NCBI GenBank assembly: GCA_034231615.1
Contig: CM067306.1
Location: 40,091,101 to 40,155,100, forward strand
DNA from: Meghimatium bilineatum
Taxonomy: Eukaryota; Mollusca; Gastropoda; Stylommatophora; Philomycidae
DNA: 64,000 bases
Direction: 5' to 3'
Shown piece by piece: positions 10,509 through 21,310 of this stretch. The position numbers and the translations under genes are program-made. Below the pieces are notes generated by a model, which saw only the letters and a program-made list of their open reading frames with translations, was not told the DNA's origin and searched no databases. How positions within the stretch are numbered: position 1 is the first letter of the stretch; each line of letters begins with the position of its first letter.

Positions 10509-10669
10509 CAGTGCCAGATAAACCTATAAGCTAAACAAGCTATAGCTTAGGGCCCCCACTTTTTTGGGGGCCCCCAAAAATGTATTTTATTACACTATAT
10601 ATTCTTAATTGTTAAAGGGCCCCATATCTCAAATATTTTAGGGCCCTATCAGGTCTAAATCCAGCCCTG
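10509..10669. mobile_element. hAT-type MITE, 161 bp
   Basis: The element is flanked by a perfect 8-bp duplication CCTGTAAG (10501-10508 and 10670-10677). It begins CAGTGCCAGATAAACC and its other end, reversed, reads CAGGGCTGGATTTAGACC, giving imperfect inverted termini with the CAG start typical of hAT elements. The interior contains a GC-rich hairpin around GGGCCCCCACTTTTTTGGGG. No coding capacity, so it is non-autonomous. It lies in neurexin intron 3. Confidence 0.85.
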
Positions 10670-11407
10670 CCTGTAAGCGATACTGTTGTTCTGTGAACAG
10701 CAAAGCTGAGACAGTCCTGTAATATGTGTACTAGTGTCTGAGTCGTTGCTATGCTGATGCAGGCTTCAGTCACTGATATCGATTTGGTGTAAGTGTGCTT
10801 TTAGTATGCAGTATCACATTCTTGGTATAAATATAATAATTGAAAGATATCCTGGTAAAGGAAATTATTATTCAACTATTGTTGAGTTTCTAGGCACAAG
10901 TAATTTATCCAATCACAGTACCAGTACACAATGTGAAGGATCACTAAACAAGTTTTATCAAATTGTGTTTGTGAGACTGGCCCACTAAACACTCTACCAC
11001 CAAGCTGATGTGTTCAGTAAAGCTACCTTATTCTGTTCTAGAACATGTAAAATTAATTCAAAGTTCATGAAATATTTCCATGTGAAAATTGATAAGCAAT
11101 TCTCAAATATATTTTCAAAATTCTTCCCCTTCTTATCATGTCAAGAAATAAATACCCATTTTTCTTTTATATCTACCTCTACTTTATTCAGTACTTTCTC
11201 ATGGATTGAACAGACCCATGTATTCTTAATATAATCATCTGTGGCCACCTAGGAATACTCAAAAAAACTAACCAAATTTTATCTTTTCAATGCCAAGTTC
11301 ATCTTCACTTGCGTTTAATGTACATCAAAACTAACTGTAAAAGAAAATTACATAAATGAAAATTAAGTACAACTTTAAAGCTAATAAACTTAGTCATTGA
11401 AACATAC

Positions 11408-11568
11408 CTGACGGGTATGCAGGAACAGTTGAAATACAGGATATTCATAATTTCACCTTGAAATGGAGTGGTTAAAGCCACATTTGGACTGGCAGTGTTA
11501 GGAACTCCACCAAAGTATATGTAGTTGGTAGATTCTAATTCTTCTGCAAAGTCAGACCCAAATGCAAC
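11408..11568 (-). CDS. Nrx-1: Neurexin-family gene, exon 3 (end of LamG1)
   Basis: The 161-nt exon starts in phase 0 after an acceptor ending CAAATAG and stops at a donor reading GTCAG then GTATG, leaving two bases of a split Arg codon. It encodes residues 126-178. The motif YIYFGGVP followed by FQGEIMNILYFN corresponds to the late laminin-G strands, where neurexins have Y/F-V-GG-P and later F-x-G-x-I-x-x-x-x. The Cys pair in FNCSC is near the end of the domain. Splice phase to exon 4 is exact: AG plus A gives Arg. A 161-bp hAT-type MITE and SINE-A copies sit in the intron between this exon and exon 4. Confidence 0.84.
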
Positions 11569-11739
11569 CTATTTGAAGTAACAGAAGAATATAATAAAAT
11601 ACTTCACATTATAGACCTATATGTAGAAGCAGAACAGGGATAATCATCATGGATAAGCATATAAGAGGATGTTTGCATGTTACTGATTTGTATTTTTGCA
11701 GAAGAATGTTAGCATAGCTATATGAAAAGGTGATGAGAC

Positions 11740-12176
11740 CAATGATGAAGTGTGCTGAGAGTGGTTAATGAGGCAATGCAGTTGAGTCATATTTGGTGAG
11801 GTCCCTGAGGAGACTGCTTTGTGAGGTCAATGAGAAGGTGCTACATAAGGATAATGAAATTCTGGGTGAGAAAAGATGATGTGGTGGTTTACGTTAATTT
11901 GGAGTTTTGAGGTAAATTATGTTGTGTTACATGAGGTCAATCATGAGATGTTGGATAAGATGTATTACATGAGGTCAATCATGAGATGTTGGATAAGATG
12001 TGTTATGTGAGGTCAATCAGGAGATGTTGGATAAGATGTGTTATGTGAGGTCAATCAGGAGATGTTGGATAAGATGTGTTACGTGAGGTCAATCATGAGA
12101 TGTTGGATAAGATGTGTTACGTGAGGTCAATCATGAGATGTTGGATAAGATGTGTTATGTGAGGTCATTATGTGCA
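11740..12176. repeat. Tandem repeat, about 37 bp, left part
   Basis: From about 11925 the units GAGGTCAATCATGAGATGTT then GGATAAGATGTGTTA repeat about seven times, with older diverged units to the left. The array resumes at 13229 after about 1.05 kb of unrelated DNA. Confidence 0.85.
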
Positions 12177-13228
12177 TTAACATAAAAAACGAATGTTCAT
12201 GTTATTATTTATGTGAGAAAGTGTTTATGTGCATGAATGTTCATATTTATGTATACATATATATATGTATATTTATGTGAGCGCTTTTTTATGTTAATGC
12301 ACGTATCTCCATTCTGTGTCAATGTGTATACCTATTCTGGTGTGAGCCCTTTCCTGTGTATGGATACATTTACATGCCTGTGCATTTTGTGTGGGTATCC
12401 TTCACACATCTGTGTCCATCTTGTTATGTGTTTATTTCTTGACTATTGGTGTGTGTTTACATTTCTATGTATGTTCAGGTTTGGTTTTATATATATGTTT
12501 ATGTCTATATTTGGTTTCACATTCATTCCATGCGTTTTCAAATGTTGATTCTTCTTCTATCCTTCCTTCCCCAAACCCACTCACCCCACCACCACACAAC
12601 CTCATCATTACTCATCTATCATTGTCATATGCCATTCTTGTTGGCGTAGGTGACCATGGTTCTCTGTTCACAGTATTGTTATCAGGATCATTGTTTCCAA
12701 GCCTTGCTAGGTTGTCACATGAATATTTTCTCACGTCCCCATCTGTCTCTGTTCCCTTCAGTCGTGCCTGTTGTGACTATGTTCTTAAAACCGGCCTGTC
12801 TGATAGAGTGACAAAAGGGGTATTTTTCTTATCTTTTTCTTTTATTATTCTTGCACTCATCTATAGTGTCTCTAATTTCCCACTTTCGGTTTGTTTATAA
12901 TGAATGCATGCATTTTCACTTTTACTAGATGCGTTGCCATCCCTGCGCTATTATGGAGACGGGACTTGATGAAATATAGACATCTATTTTGTTTTTTATT
13001 TTGTCGTTGTCTGTTGTTTGTCTCTTGAAAAAGGTTCAATTTGAGCCGATACGTGGAGAATTGTCCTGTTTAGTTTTATTGTATGTTTTTTTAAAAATAT
13101 ATTTTTATTAATAGGCTAGGTAAGTGTTTTAGTAACCTGTTTACCTCATTTTGCGTTACTATTTGTTCATTAGGTTACTGCGGCACCATCCACTTTGTCG
13201 GACACCCTCTGACCATTTGGTTATTTAT
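12177..13228. mobile_element. 1.05-kb insertion inside a tandem array, class uncertain
   Basis: This stretch interrupts the 37-bp array. Its left part (12237-12900) is T-rich with long low-complexity frames lacking motifs. At 13024-13056 it holds TTGAAAAAGGTTCAATTTGA then GCCGATACGT: a short hairpin between two boxes reminiscent of hammerhead cores described in Penelope-like elements. No reverse transcriptase seen. Confidence 0.4.
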
Positions 13229-13345
13229 ATCAATGAGAAGATGCTGGATGAGGTTAATGATGTGGATGCTGGGTGAGGTTAACTAAGATATTATGGTTGA
13301 GGCTTAGATGTGTTGGGTGGGAACATATATGAAGTGCTGGTAAGG
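13229..13345. repeat. Tandem repeat, about 37 bp, right remnant
   Basis: Diverged units (ATGAGAAGATGCTGGATGAG, then GTTAATGATGTG) resume the array that stops at 12176. Confidence 0.6.
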
Positions 13346-13431
13346 TCAATCCACAAAGAAAATGTAAAATGTAGATATGAAACTGGACATGTCAGCTACA
13401 CTGGCAGAAAAATAATGTCCTGAACAGGGTT

Positions 13432-13765
13432 TTAGTTAGTTAGTTAGTTAGATAGTTATTCCTCTAGGGCCAAAGATGGAACATAGGGCAGATGTCATAG
13501 ATTTCCATGTCTCTCGGTTCATTGCAATTTGCTTTAGATCTTCATTGTTTTTTATACCGATGGTGAAACGTTCTCTTGTAATAGTTCTATGTAAAGTTTC
13601 TTTTGGTCTTCCTCATTTCTTCTTTCCCTTTGGTGACCAAATCAAAGCTTGACAGGGGAGTCTTTCGGTATCCATTCATAGCGCATGTCCGATGTAATTC
13701 CAACGACGCTTTCTAATATATGTGGATACATATTCTTCGATATGAACAGGGTATTTGATGTTATT
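13432..13765 (-). pseudogene. LINE C-terminal relic with (CTAA)n tail
   Basis: Minus-strand frames give RWNYIGHAL, MDTERLP, then KGKKK and GRPKETLHRTI: the I-G-H-x-x-R-M and G-R-P-x-x-x-x-R motifs at the C-terminus of many LINE proteins. The coding part ends shortly before a (CTAA)n run (TTAGTTAGTTAG in plus, 13434-13453), which looks like its simple-repeat 3' tail. Confidence 0.65.
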
Positions 13766-14059
13766 ATTATTATTATTAATTACTATTATTGTTGGCTGTG
13801 GTGGTGGTTATTGTTGTTGTTGTTCATTTAGAAAATATAGATTGAAGCACACCATGACAAATGATAAAGTAGATCTGCACATTTTATTTATATATATCTG
13901 TGTGTATGTAGCTCACCAAAGAAATGTATAGTCTACACTACCCCAGCGATGTACAATCTTATCTGTGTGATAAATATGCATGCCATTGGCTAGAATGAAG
14001 GACTGCAATGAAGTTACATGTACGTTTTCCTGGTGTAACACCAGCAGATTTGTATATAT

Positions 14060-14326
14060 ATAATAGTTACCCATAGCATTTATTAATGCAGTAGGGGTGT
14101 GAGATGTTAGCGATCTCACATTTCAGTGGCTCTGCAAATGAGGGCGGTAGCCATCTCATCTCCCTCACAGTATTTACTTCCCAGATAAATCTGGTACCCA
14201 TTTTAAGACTGGGTTGACCTGGGAGCCGCTGCGATCTGAAAAACATTTCCACCTCAACTGGGGAATGAACCCAGGACCACTCATATGTGAAGCCAGTACA
14301 CTAACCACTGCACTATGCGGCCCCCT
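14060..14326 (-). mobile_element. SINE-C, full-length tRNA-derived SINE
   Basis: The minus strand reads GGGGCCGCATAGTGCAGTGG (A-box region), then GGGTTCATTCCCC (B box), then the SINE-C body ending GCTATGGGTAAC. A perfect 12-bp duplication ATTTGTATATAT flanks it (14048-14059 and 14327-14338). Same family as 39102-39375. Located in neurexin intron 2. Confidence 0.93.
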
Positions 14327-14697
14327 ATTTGTATATATGGGGGACCCTAAAGGATGTTGTATATTGCAGAAAACAACTACATTGGCAGCATTTAGAGAAG
14401 AAATTTTAAATGCATGAGTAGCAAGCATTGGTCACTTCAGCCAAGTTTACCCAAGCAACAGTTGATCACTTTAATCAGTTTGTCTCGACAAATATAACTT
14501 GTCTTACTCTCATGATAGCTTAAAGAGAATATATGAAAATGAGTCTATGATTTCCTTTTGCTGAAAAATTTATACCTTTTGGGCCAAAGATGGCACATGG
14601 TGCAATGTTAATTTCTGTCCAAAACATGACATTTCTGTCCATATTGAGCACTTCATTTCAAGTTCTTCTGTGCTACTTATACCCAATATTTTTTTAA

Positions 14698-14815
14698 TTA
14701 TTACATGTACCATACATTCAGTACTTGTATAGTTATTACATGTGCCATAAATTCAGTACTTGTATAGTTCTTTTGTTATTACATGTGCCATACACTCAGT
14801 ACTTGTAGAGCTATT
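14698..14815. repeat. Tandem repeat, three units
   Basis: Three spaced units of ATTACATGTGCCATACATTC then AGTACTTGTATAG. Confidence 0.75.
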
Positions 14816-14904
14816 TTTTAAAAAGAGCTGGCTTCCCTATTGAATTTAAGCTATACCAAGAACACTTCCCTGTGTAGAAATATTCCAGTTGATAACACTA
14901 ACTT

Positions 14905-15183
14905 TTTTCTTCTTCTATGTTTGTTCTCAAACCCCTGCAGACTAGCAGGATGCAGTCCAGAGAACTGAACGCCTTGTGCCATGGATTACAGCTTGGTTCT
15001 GATATCTGCACCTATCTGACCTCAAACACCCGGCCTCAGCATGGATTTTGGATCAATTCATGGCTTCTATAAGGGATAAAACAGCCAACTCATCCCTAAA
15101 ACATCCTTAGTCTCCTCTTACAATATACATGGCAGGTAACTGTCTCTATTCTTTGCCTCCCTTTCAGGCTGGCAATATATGGG
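14905..15183 (-). mobile_element. SINE-A copy, diverged
   Basis: All SINE-A blocks are in order from TTCTCAAACCCCTGCAGACT to CTTTGCCTCCCTTTCAGG, with an extra TTCATGG-containing insertion near 15057. No exact target-site duplication. Confidence 0.8.
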
Positions 15184-15366
15184 TATAACCAAAACTTTAA
15201 TTAAAAACTTGGTTAGTTAGGCGAACTAAACAAGATAACAATAAACAGAGCTGACCATGGCACTTATACATGCTAAGACAAGTGTATACTTGGACCTATA
15301 GTTATCCATGCTACTAAATGTCTGTTTATATTGGATGAACTGGGTCACAAGTCTAAAATAATCTCA

Positions 15367-15610
15367 CTTTCTTCACTTGAAAGGAATGTGCTTATATCAG
15401 CAGTTTTGTCTTTTCTATAAACTTGACTATTATGTAATTCATAAAGGGCTCTGTAGAGTTTTTCTTCAAGTGTTATTTCTCTGGGCCAGTGTGTTTATCT
15501 CAGAATTTCATGTTCAGGACAATCTTGAAGTATATACTCTGCAGTCTGATGTGACTGCCTACATGTACATATGGATGTGTTGCAAATCTTTGACTTACAA
15601 TCTTACTAAA
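15367..15610 (-). pseudogene. 5'-truncated copy of the RNase H LINE (3' end)
   Basis: This region aligns along its length with 42100-42340, the 3' coding end and UTR of the full-length LINE: CACTTGAAA near the tail, GTGTTATTTCTCTGGGCCA against GTGTTGTTTCCTCTGGCCA, then TTTCATGTTCAGGACAATCT and CTACATGTACATATGG. Indels break the frame. It shows that the 42090-46145 family has other, older copies. Confidence 0.8.
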
Positions 15611-15619
15611 TTTCATGCT

Positions 15620-16260
15620 TGCAGGTGAGATCATAATGGTAGTGGTGATGATGATGACAAAAAAATTAGTGTGGAACGGTGAATATTGCAAATGTATAAT
15701 GAAAATGGTATATGGTGGTGGTGGTGGAAAAAAACTAATGGTAGGACAGTGGTTGTAGAGATAACGGTAGTGGTGATAGCAATGACTGATGATGATGACT
15801 GTAACTGCCATGATGATATTGACGATGGTTGTCGTGGTGATGACGTTTGTTGTAATAGTAATGAAGGTGGTTGTCAATTGCGGGTGTTTATATTAGTTGT
15901 CCCTCAACAGTCACCACTAACTTACTATATGTATTACTAAGTCAACTTCAGAAGACCTGCACTTTTTTAAGAATGGCATTGTGCTGACAAGAGTAGAAGA
16001 CTCATCAAAATTTAGATATCAACAAGAACAACAAATTAGTGGTAAGTGTTCATTATAGTTGGTTGGCTGTCTGTGTGCAATAGTGATATGATTGTGATGG
16101 CGATATGGGAATGATAATGATGGTAATGATATAATGAGGATAAAGATGGTAGTGTTAAGGTGATAATGGATGTGATAGTGAAGGTGGTGACAAAAGTGCT
16201 GACTGATAAGTGGTGATGATGATCAGTTAATAGAGATGGTGAGACTGGTCAATTGATGGC
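15620..16260. repeat. GATG/GTGG-rich low-complexity DNA
   Basis: Imperfect GGTGGTGATGATGATG-like runs occupy 15630-15870 and 16060-16260. A 125-codon minus-strand frame of Thr/Ile (15500-15877) is a composition artefact. Confidence 0.75.
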
Positions 16261-16269
16261 GATGATTAT

Positions 16270-16450
16270 TATTTGGTATGCAGGGAGGCTCTCTATGGGC
16301 TTTGGAAATAAAGGCTGCTTTGCAATAGCAGATCCACAATATGTACAGGAAGGATTTTGATTGTACCTCAAAAAAAATCCTGTCCCAACCGTGGATTGAA
16401 CCCGGGACCACAAGGGTCTGAGAACGGCGTTCTAATCACATGACTGTAAT
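16270..16450 (-). mobile_element. tRNA-derived SINE-like repeat, family D
   Basis: The minus strand carries a B box GGTTCAATCC (complement at 16393-16402) with GTGGTCCCGG before it, and an A-box-like TGTGATTAGAACG about 40 bp upstream. No cloverleaf with a proper acceptor stem follows, so it is a SINE head, not a tRNA gene. Only one copy seen. Confidence 0.5.
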
Positions 16451-16587
16451 AAACTATGATTATAATAGCTATAATTTAGTAATGATAATGCTCAGTTGAT
16501 TGTGGTGGTAGGTTGGTTTTTTATGGGGATGGTGTTGACTATAGTAGAGTGAAAGTGATGATGTGTATTTCAAACATGTGTACTTAC

Positions 16588-16758
16588 TTTGCTAGATTGA
16601 TTGCCATCCACCACTAGCAAGGTTTCCATTCTATTTCTTCTGATCACAAGTGAGTGCCATTGTCCATTGCTCATATTGCCTCCGACTAGCAATTCCACAT
16701 CTCGATTATCTTTTACAAAGTTTATCCTGAGTAGTATGGATCCTTTAGTTAGTGCCAC
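16588..16758 (-). CDS. Nrx-1: Neurexin-family gene, exon 2 (middle of LamG1)
   Basis: This 171-nt exon (57 codons, phase 0 at both ends) lies between an acceptor CTCCAACAG and a donor GTAAGTA. It encodes residues 69-125. The core GSILLRINF, then NGQWHSLVIRR and TLLVVDG, is the usual laminin-G order: a beta strand, the G-x-WH-x-V motif, and the L-x-VDG strand. Joining to exon 1 gives NNNLQ-VALTKG with no frame break, matching neurexin LamG1 topology. Intron 1 upstream holds a MITE-like insertion (16841-17166), a LINE relic and a (TA)n tract; intron 2 downstream holds SINE and LINE insertions. The exon itself shows no stop or frameshift, as expected for a functional gene. Confidence 0.85.
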
Positions 16759-16794
16759 CTGTTGGAGATTTTATAATATAACTTGAAATAATTG

Positions 16795-17350
16795 ATGAAA
16801 GAGCATATGAAATGATAGATGAAATGACAGATAAAATAATGATTCATTACGGGAATCAGTGGCTACATTTTAATGGAACAAATCATATATTATTTAACAA
16901 AACAAACTTTCACTAAAGACGCATAAACCGCCATATCCATCGTTTTGTGTGCAACGCATTGAAAGTCCCTCAACCCTCCCCTGGATGATCTGGGGGTGGG
17001 GGGAGGCTCTGTGAAACTTGTGTTACAGGCAGATCGATTCATTGGCAGCAGACCAGAAGTTGCATCTTTTTAATCTCTGAGTCATGGAAGCTGTATGAAA
17101 TTATGCATAATATTAAAAAGTTGGAATGTGGACACGTGATGTGGACACTGATTCCCGTAATGAACCAAAATAACATATGAAAAGATAGATTGAATTATAA
17201 ATTAAATAGCATATGAAATGATACATGAAATTATAAGATGAAATAGCATATGAAATGATAGATGAAATAATAGATGAAATGATAAATGAAATAACATATT
17301 AAATTATAAATGAAACAATGAAGTGACAGAGATTAATGAAATAACATGAA
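16795..17350. repeat. Degenerate ATGAAATGATAG-type array split by a MITE
   Basis: Short units such as AAATGATAGATGAAATGA occupy 16795-16840 and 17167-17350. The intervening 16841-17166 is a separate inverted-repeat element. Confidence 0.7.
16841..17166. mobile_element. MITE-like element, about 326 bp
   Basis: The left end TTCATTACGGGAATCAGTG is repeated exactly in inverse at the right end (CACTGATTCCCGTAATGAA at 17146-17164). Flanking AAAATAA occurs on both sides (16833-16839, 17167-17173), a possible 7-8-bp duplication, although the surrounding array is rich in that word. No coding potential. It sits 82 bp upstream of neurexin exon 2. Confidence 0.7.
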
Positions 17351-17439
17351 ATTATTATGAAATAATGGAAAATACAAATTATTGTGGGTATCAAGTTCAC
17401 AAACAAGGGGGACAGAGGGAAGTATTGATGATTTTAAAC

Positions 17440-17552
17440 ACATTTCCATTCTATGGATTGCATCCTGCTGGAAATCTAGTAGGACCATTGTCCTGCTACA
17501 AAAGAGATCCAGTGAGAGCTTCAGAATGAATGCAGACGAAGAAGAAGATGCT
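17440..17552 (+). mobile_element. SINE-A tail relic
   Basis: TTCCATTCTATGGATTGCAT then CCTGCTGG, and AGAATGAATGCAGACGAAGA with further GAA, match the last about 110 bp of SINE-A in order, with indels. Confidence 0.55.
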
Positions 17553-17559
17553 TTAATTC

Positions 17560-17700
17560 TCATATACAAAAGTGTATTTCGCATCAATCATACTACAATT
17601 AGACCTGTTTTAAGCAGAACCACAAGGAACTAAGACATTTTCTGCTACAGCCAGGTCTTCATCTCATTAAGATGTGCTATGAAAATGTATATACTTGTTC
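17560..17700 (-). other. Repeat with GATGAAGA...GAAAA motif
   Basis: The minus strand at 17650-17675 reads AGATGAAGACCTGGCTGTAG then CAGAAAATGTC, a short hairpin bracketed by boxes like those at 63935-63966. Element class unknown. Confidence 0.3.
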
Positions 17701-17704
17701 ACAC

Positions 17705-18800
17705 TATAATTGAACACATGCAAAAATTTCTGAACATAAGCATAAACAGATTACTTATTTTGCTTTAGATTTTCCAGGAGCCTAGAAGGGTTTCTGAACA
17801 CAGAGTACACTCTTGGCTGAGTGACTTTCCACAAAGACTTTAACCTGAGAAACTAGACTAAGCATATCTGAATCATTCAGTTGTAGTGAAGATTGCTGTT
17901 ATACATTTTTGACAGCATCTTGATCAGTCATCACTCTGTACTTTTCTTCTAACAAAACAATTTTATTTTATTCCTTCTCTCTCCTCTGTGTCATCTTCTT
18001 TTCCTTTCTGCAAATTTCTCAACAAAAGCACTGATATCCATTGTGCCTGTTTCTGTTTGTAGGTCTTGGTCTATGGTGGTGAAGTCTTGAGCATTACAGT
18101 TGCTGAAAGCTGCTTCATTCATGTAGTTTTGTAAATCTTTATGGTCATTCTCATTTTTAATTCAAGCAGTTTCTTCACCCTTATAAAGTCCTGACTATAA
18201 CCTACTTCCATCTTTTGATGTCTCTGCTGAGCAGACTAAATAGCTGCTCCCTTTTTTTGCATGATTTAGGTCGTGCCATAAAACCATGCCACCTTTTTTT
18301 TGGCGTTGTTCTCAGATAACCATCACAAATTTCTGTAGGCTCTCCGCTAGGGAGCACTTTTCTCACTACTCTGGCCAGTCGAATCATGTGGTCATTTTGT
18401 AAAAAGACAACACTGGTCACCTGAAATCTTTTATTTTTTCCTAGGTTTATCTTTTTTTAAATTACTATTTCAGCATTATACAATTATACATTTTCCGCTT
18501 AATCATGGGAAATTACACATTTTTCAACTATTCAGTCACAAGACTGAAAAATAGTTCAGATGAAGACAAGTAACTTTAAATAGGGGGTCCGGTCCACTAG
18601 AGTGAACACTCATTAGCACGGTATTATTTTATAAATGCCAGTGATGGACTGACCTTTTAACTAAATCATGTTCATAGTTAAGTTTGTTACTTTCATGCCG
18701 CAGGCGACACATAGGGCAGAGGTTTGATTCTCCAAGTGTTGCGGCCCGGTGCCTGCAGTTTTATTTCTTGTATGGTCTTACACCCTGTTATACCTCTTCT
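17705..18800. other. No supported gene (neurexin intron 1)
   Basis: A 72-codon minus-strand frame (18202-18420) has no recognised motif. An imperfect hairpin lies at about 18490-18550 (CTATTCAGTC with GACTGAAAAATAG). Nothing else is seen. Confidence 0.4.
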
Positions 18801-18827
18801 TTAAGTATGGTGTTTTTTAGGGTTGCT

Positions 18828-20420
18828 TTAGGCCTTTTTCAGTTTAATTTTACCCTCAGGTGTCCACATAAGGGCTTGTTGGTTTATTCTGTTTTCATCT
18901 AGTCTTAAAACGTGACCCAGGTATTTCCATATGCGTATTCTTATGATGTTTGAGACATATTGTAGGTGTGTTTTGTTTCTTAAATCACTATTTATGACAA
19001 AATTGCTCCATTTTATGTTCATCAGTTTCCAGGAACATTTGTTTTCGACCTGATGCTTAAGATAATTTCCAGCTTTCACATCCATACATTAATAATAAGA
19101 TAATACAGGAATTATATAGCTTTAACTTGGTGTTTCTTCCTAGAACTTTTGATTTACAGATATTAGTTAGTTTAGTGAATGTGCTAGCTGCAACTGCTAT
19201 GCGTGTATTTATTTCTTTCATTGAGTCTCCATCAACAAACATTTAGCCCAAGTAATTAAAGTTGGAGACTTTTTTCAGTCTTTGGTTTTTTACTGAGATG
19301 TTATTTGTTGAACTAGTAATGTTCCATGATTTTTTTATTTGAATGTGTTGATTTTTGGCCAACTTGATCTGCGAGTGTGCAGTTTGTTGCTTATATATTG
19401 TGTTTGTTGATGAGTAGAGTTTAAGATTACAATATCATCTGCAAAAACAAGGTCAGTTATAGTGTTGTTTTTGAGTCATTGGATGCCCGCTTTCATGATG
19501 ATTCATTATGATTCTACAAAACAGTTTTCCTGGGATTGATAGTAAAGTAATTCCACGCCAGTTGTTGCAGTCTGACAGGTCTCCTTTTTTTTGTAGTTTG
19601 AAGATTACACCAACTTTCCAGTATTTTTAAGGGAATTCTGTCTGCCATACAGCATTTATTATAGCAAGCAGGTGGCCCAAGGAGTTGTGGTCTGCTGCTT
19701 TTAGCATTTCACTTGAGATTTCATCATTTTCACAGGCCTTGTTATTTTTTAATTGCTTGATGGCTTGTTTCATTTCATTTAATGATATGTTGTCAAATGA
19801 TGCATTTAATGAAGGCATGATTTCCATTTCCAAATTTGGCGATTTTGGGGGGTGGTCTATTTAATAGCTCTTTGAAATGTTCTACCCATCTATCTCTGGG
19901 CATGTTCTGCCCATCTATCTGTCTGGACTTGTTGAGAGAGTATAATTTCATTGTTTTTGTTTTTCACCAGAACATTTGTAGTTGGAGGATGGTTTGTATG
20001 TTGTTTAACAATGTGGAATAATGTTTTACTGTTTCCAGTATTAGCTGCTATTTCCGCTTCTGAAGATAACTTTTGTATTTTACTTCTTTATCTAGCTTCA
20101 TGCGTGCTTGCATTGATAATTTGTTTCTAGTTGATAACATTTTGAGTTTGGATAATTTTCTTTCTTGAATTTTATGCCATATTTCGCCATCTCTTTTTGT
20201 CATTTCTTGAATAAACCACTGTTTCAACTGCTGCATTTTTTAATGAGTTTTTAAAGAAGTTCCAGTCCTTGTCTGTGTTTGCAGGTTCTGATGTTGTATC
20301 ATTTGGTATGGTGGCATAGTTGTTTTGCATGTTCATAGTACAAGTGTGCAAAAATATATATATATCCTCTTTACACATTATGTTGACTGATAAAACAATT
20401 CTCAATGCCCACCATTGTCA
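18828..20420 (-). pseudogene. LINE reverse transcriptase relic (LINE-3), internally deleted
   Basis: Minus-strand pieces in order are a pre-RT helix-rich region (20048-20405), QAIKQLKNNKACENDEISSE (19627-19833, the LINE motif A-I-x-x-L-K-x-x-K-A-x-G-x-D), an NWRGITLLSIPGKLF-like block near 19520-19560, an FADDIVIL palm motif near 19430-19460, then YNSCIILLLMYGCESW (19057-19242) and YLGHVLRLDENR with MWTPEG (18828-18920). NWRGI and FADD are too close, so the central palm including the first catalytic Asp motif has been deleted. Many stops. A C-terminal piece of the same type lies at 59440-59690. It sits in neurexin intron 1, same strand as the gene. Confidence 0.78.
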
Positions 20421-20795
20421 CCATTATCCAAAATACTAAAACTATTAGGCCTATGTTACAATGTATACACCAGCATCATGTCCTCTACTATTTAGAGATA
20501 AATGATAAATCACCAGTGCCAAGAATAACACAGCAAGCTGCAAATATATAGCTTGCAGTATACTCTCTAGGCTTACTATATATAGTCCTTTGTGTGTATA
20601 CCTATGTAGGCTCCTATATACTACTCAGAGCTTTAAGTCAGTTTTTACATGCTAGTATTATCACCTATTTATTTTTAAATAGTTACAATTGTGAGCTGCA
20701 AATATATTTACATATATGTATAAATAAATAGTGAACTCAATATATCGGTATGGTAATTAGATACAAATAAACAGAATTGCCAATACATGCCTGTT

Positions 20796-20826
20796 CAGAC
20801 GAAGATCTTACGATTGAAATATCAAC
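20796..20826 (+). other. CAGACGA...GAAAT hairpin motif
   Basis: CAGACGAAGATCTTACGATT then GAAATATCAAC. It closely resembles the minus-strand motif at 32029-32057, so the two come from one repeat family. Hammerhead-core-like but degenerate. Confidence 0.3.
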
Positions 20827-20874
20827 TGTTTTTGCTCGTTCTTTTTATTATAGTTATTTTCAACATCTTTTTGT

Positions 20875-21310
20875 TAGTGGTGCTAAGTATTTGTAACACA
20901 TTTTCTTATTTCACATAATTACTTTGCTACTTGTGTTTAGTGGTAAGTATTTGCAACACAGTTACTTGTTTCACGTAATTACTTTGCTACTTGTGTTTAG
21001 TGGTAGGTATCTGTAGCAAATAGTTACTTATTTCCCATAATTACTTTGCTACTTATGTTTAGTGGTAGGTATTTGTAACACATAGCTACTTGTTTCACAT
21101 AATTACTTTGTTACTTGTGTTTAGTGGTAGATATGTGTAAGACATAGTTACTTGTTTCACATAATTACTTTGCTACTTGTGTTTAGTGATAGGTATTTGT
21201 AACACAGTTACTTGTTTCACATAATTACTTTGTTACTTGTGTTCAGTGGTAGGTATTTGTAACACATAGTTACTTATTTCACATAATTACTTTACTACTT
21301 GAGTTTCTGC
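20875..21310. repeat. Tandem repeat, about 62 bp, seven units
   Basis: Units contain TACTTGTGTTTAGTGGTAGG, TATTTGTAACACATAG and TTACTTGTTTCACATAATTA, with few differences. Confidence 0.9.

Noticed and set aside
11900..12170. CRISPR-like regularly spaced repeats
   Set aside because: Units are head-to-tail with no unique spacers, in an animal genome with introns; ordinary tandem repeat. The same holds for 23430-24345.
12237..12900. Plus-strand ORFs of 103 and 169 codons rich in Phe, Tyr, Val, Cys and Leu
   Set aside because: T-rich low-complexity DNA inside an insertion; overlapping frames look alike and no motif is present.
16223..16411. Possible tRNA gene on the minus strand
   Set aside because: The B box and A-box-like sequence are present but no acceptor or anticodon stem can be drawn; it reads as a SINE head.
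18202..18420. 72-codon minus-strand ORF rich in Lys and Arg
   Set aside because: No recognised domain; lies in an intron and could be an unrecognised LINE scrap, but I cannot support it.
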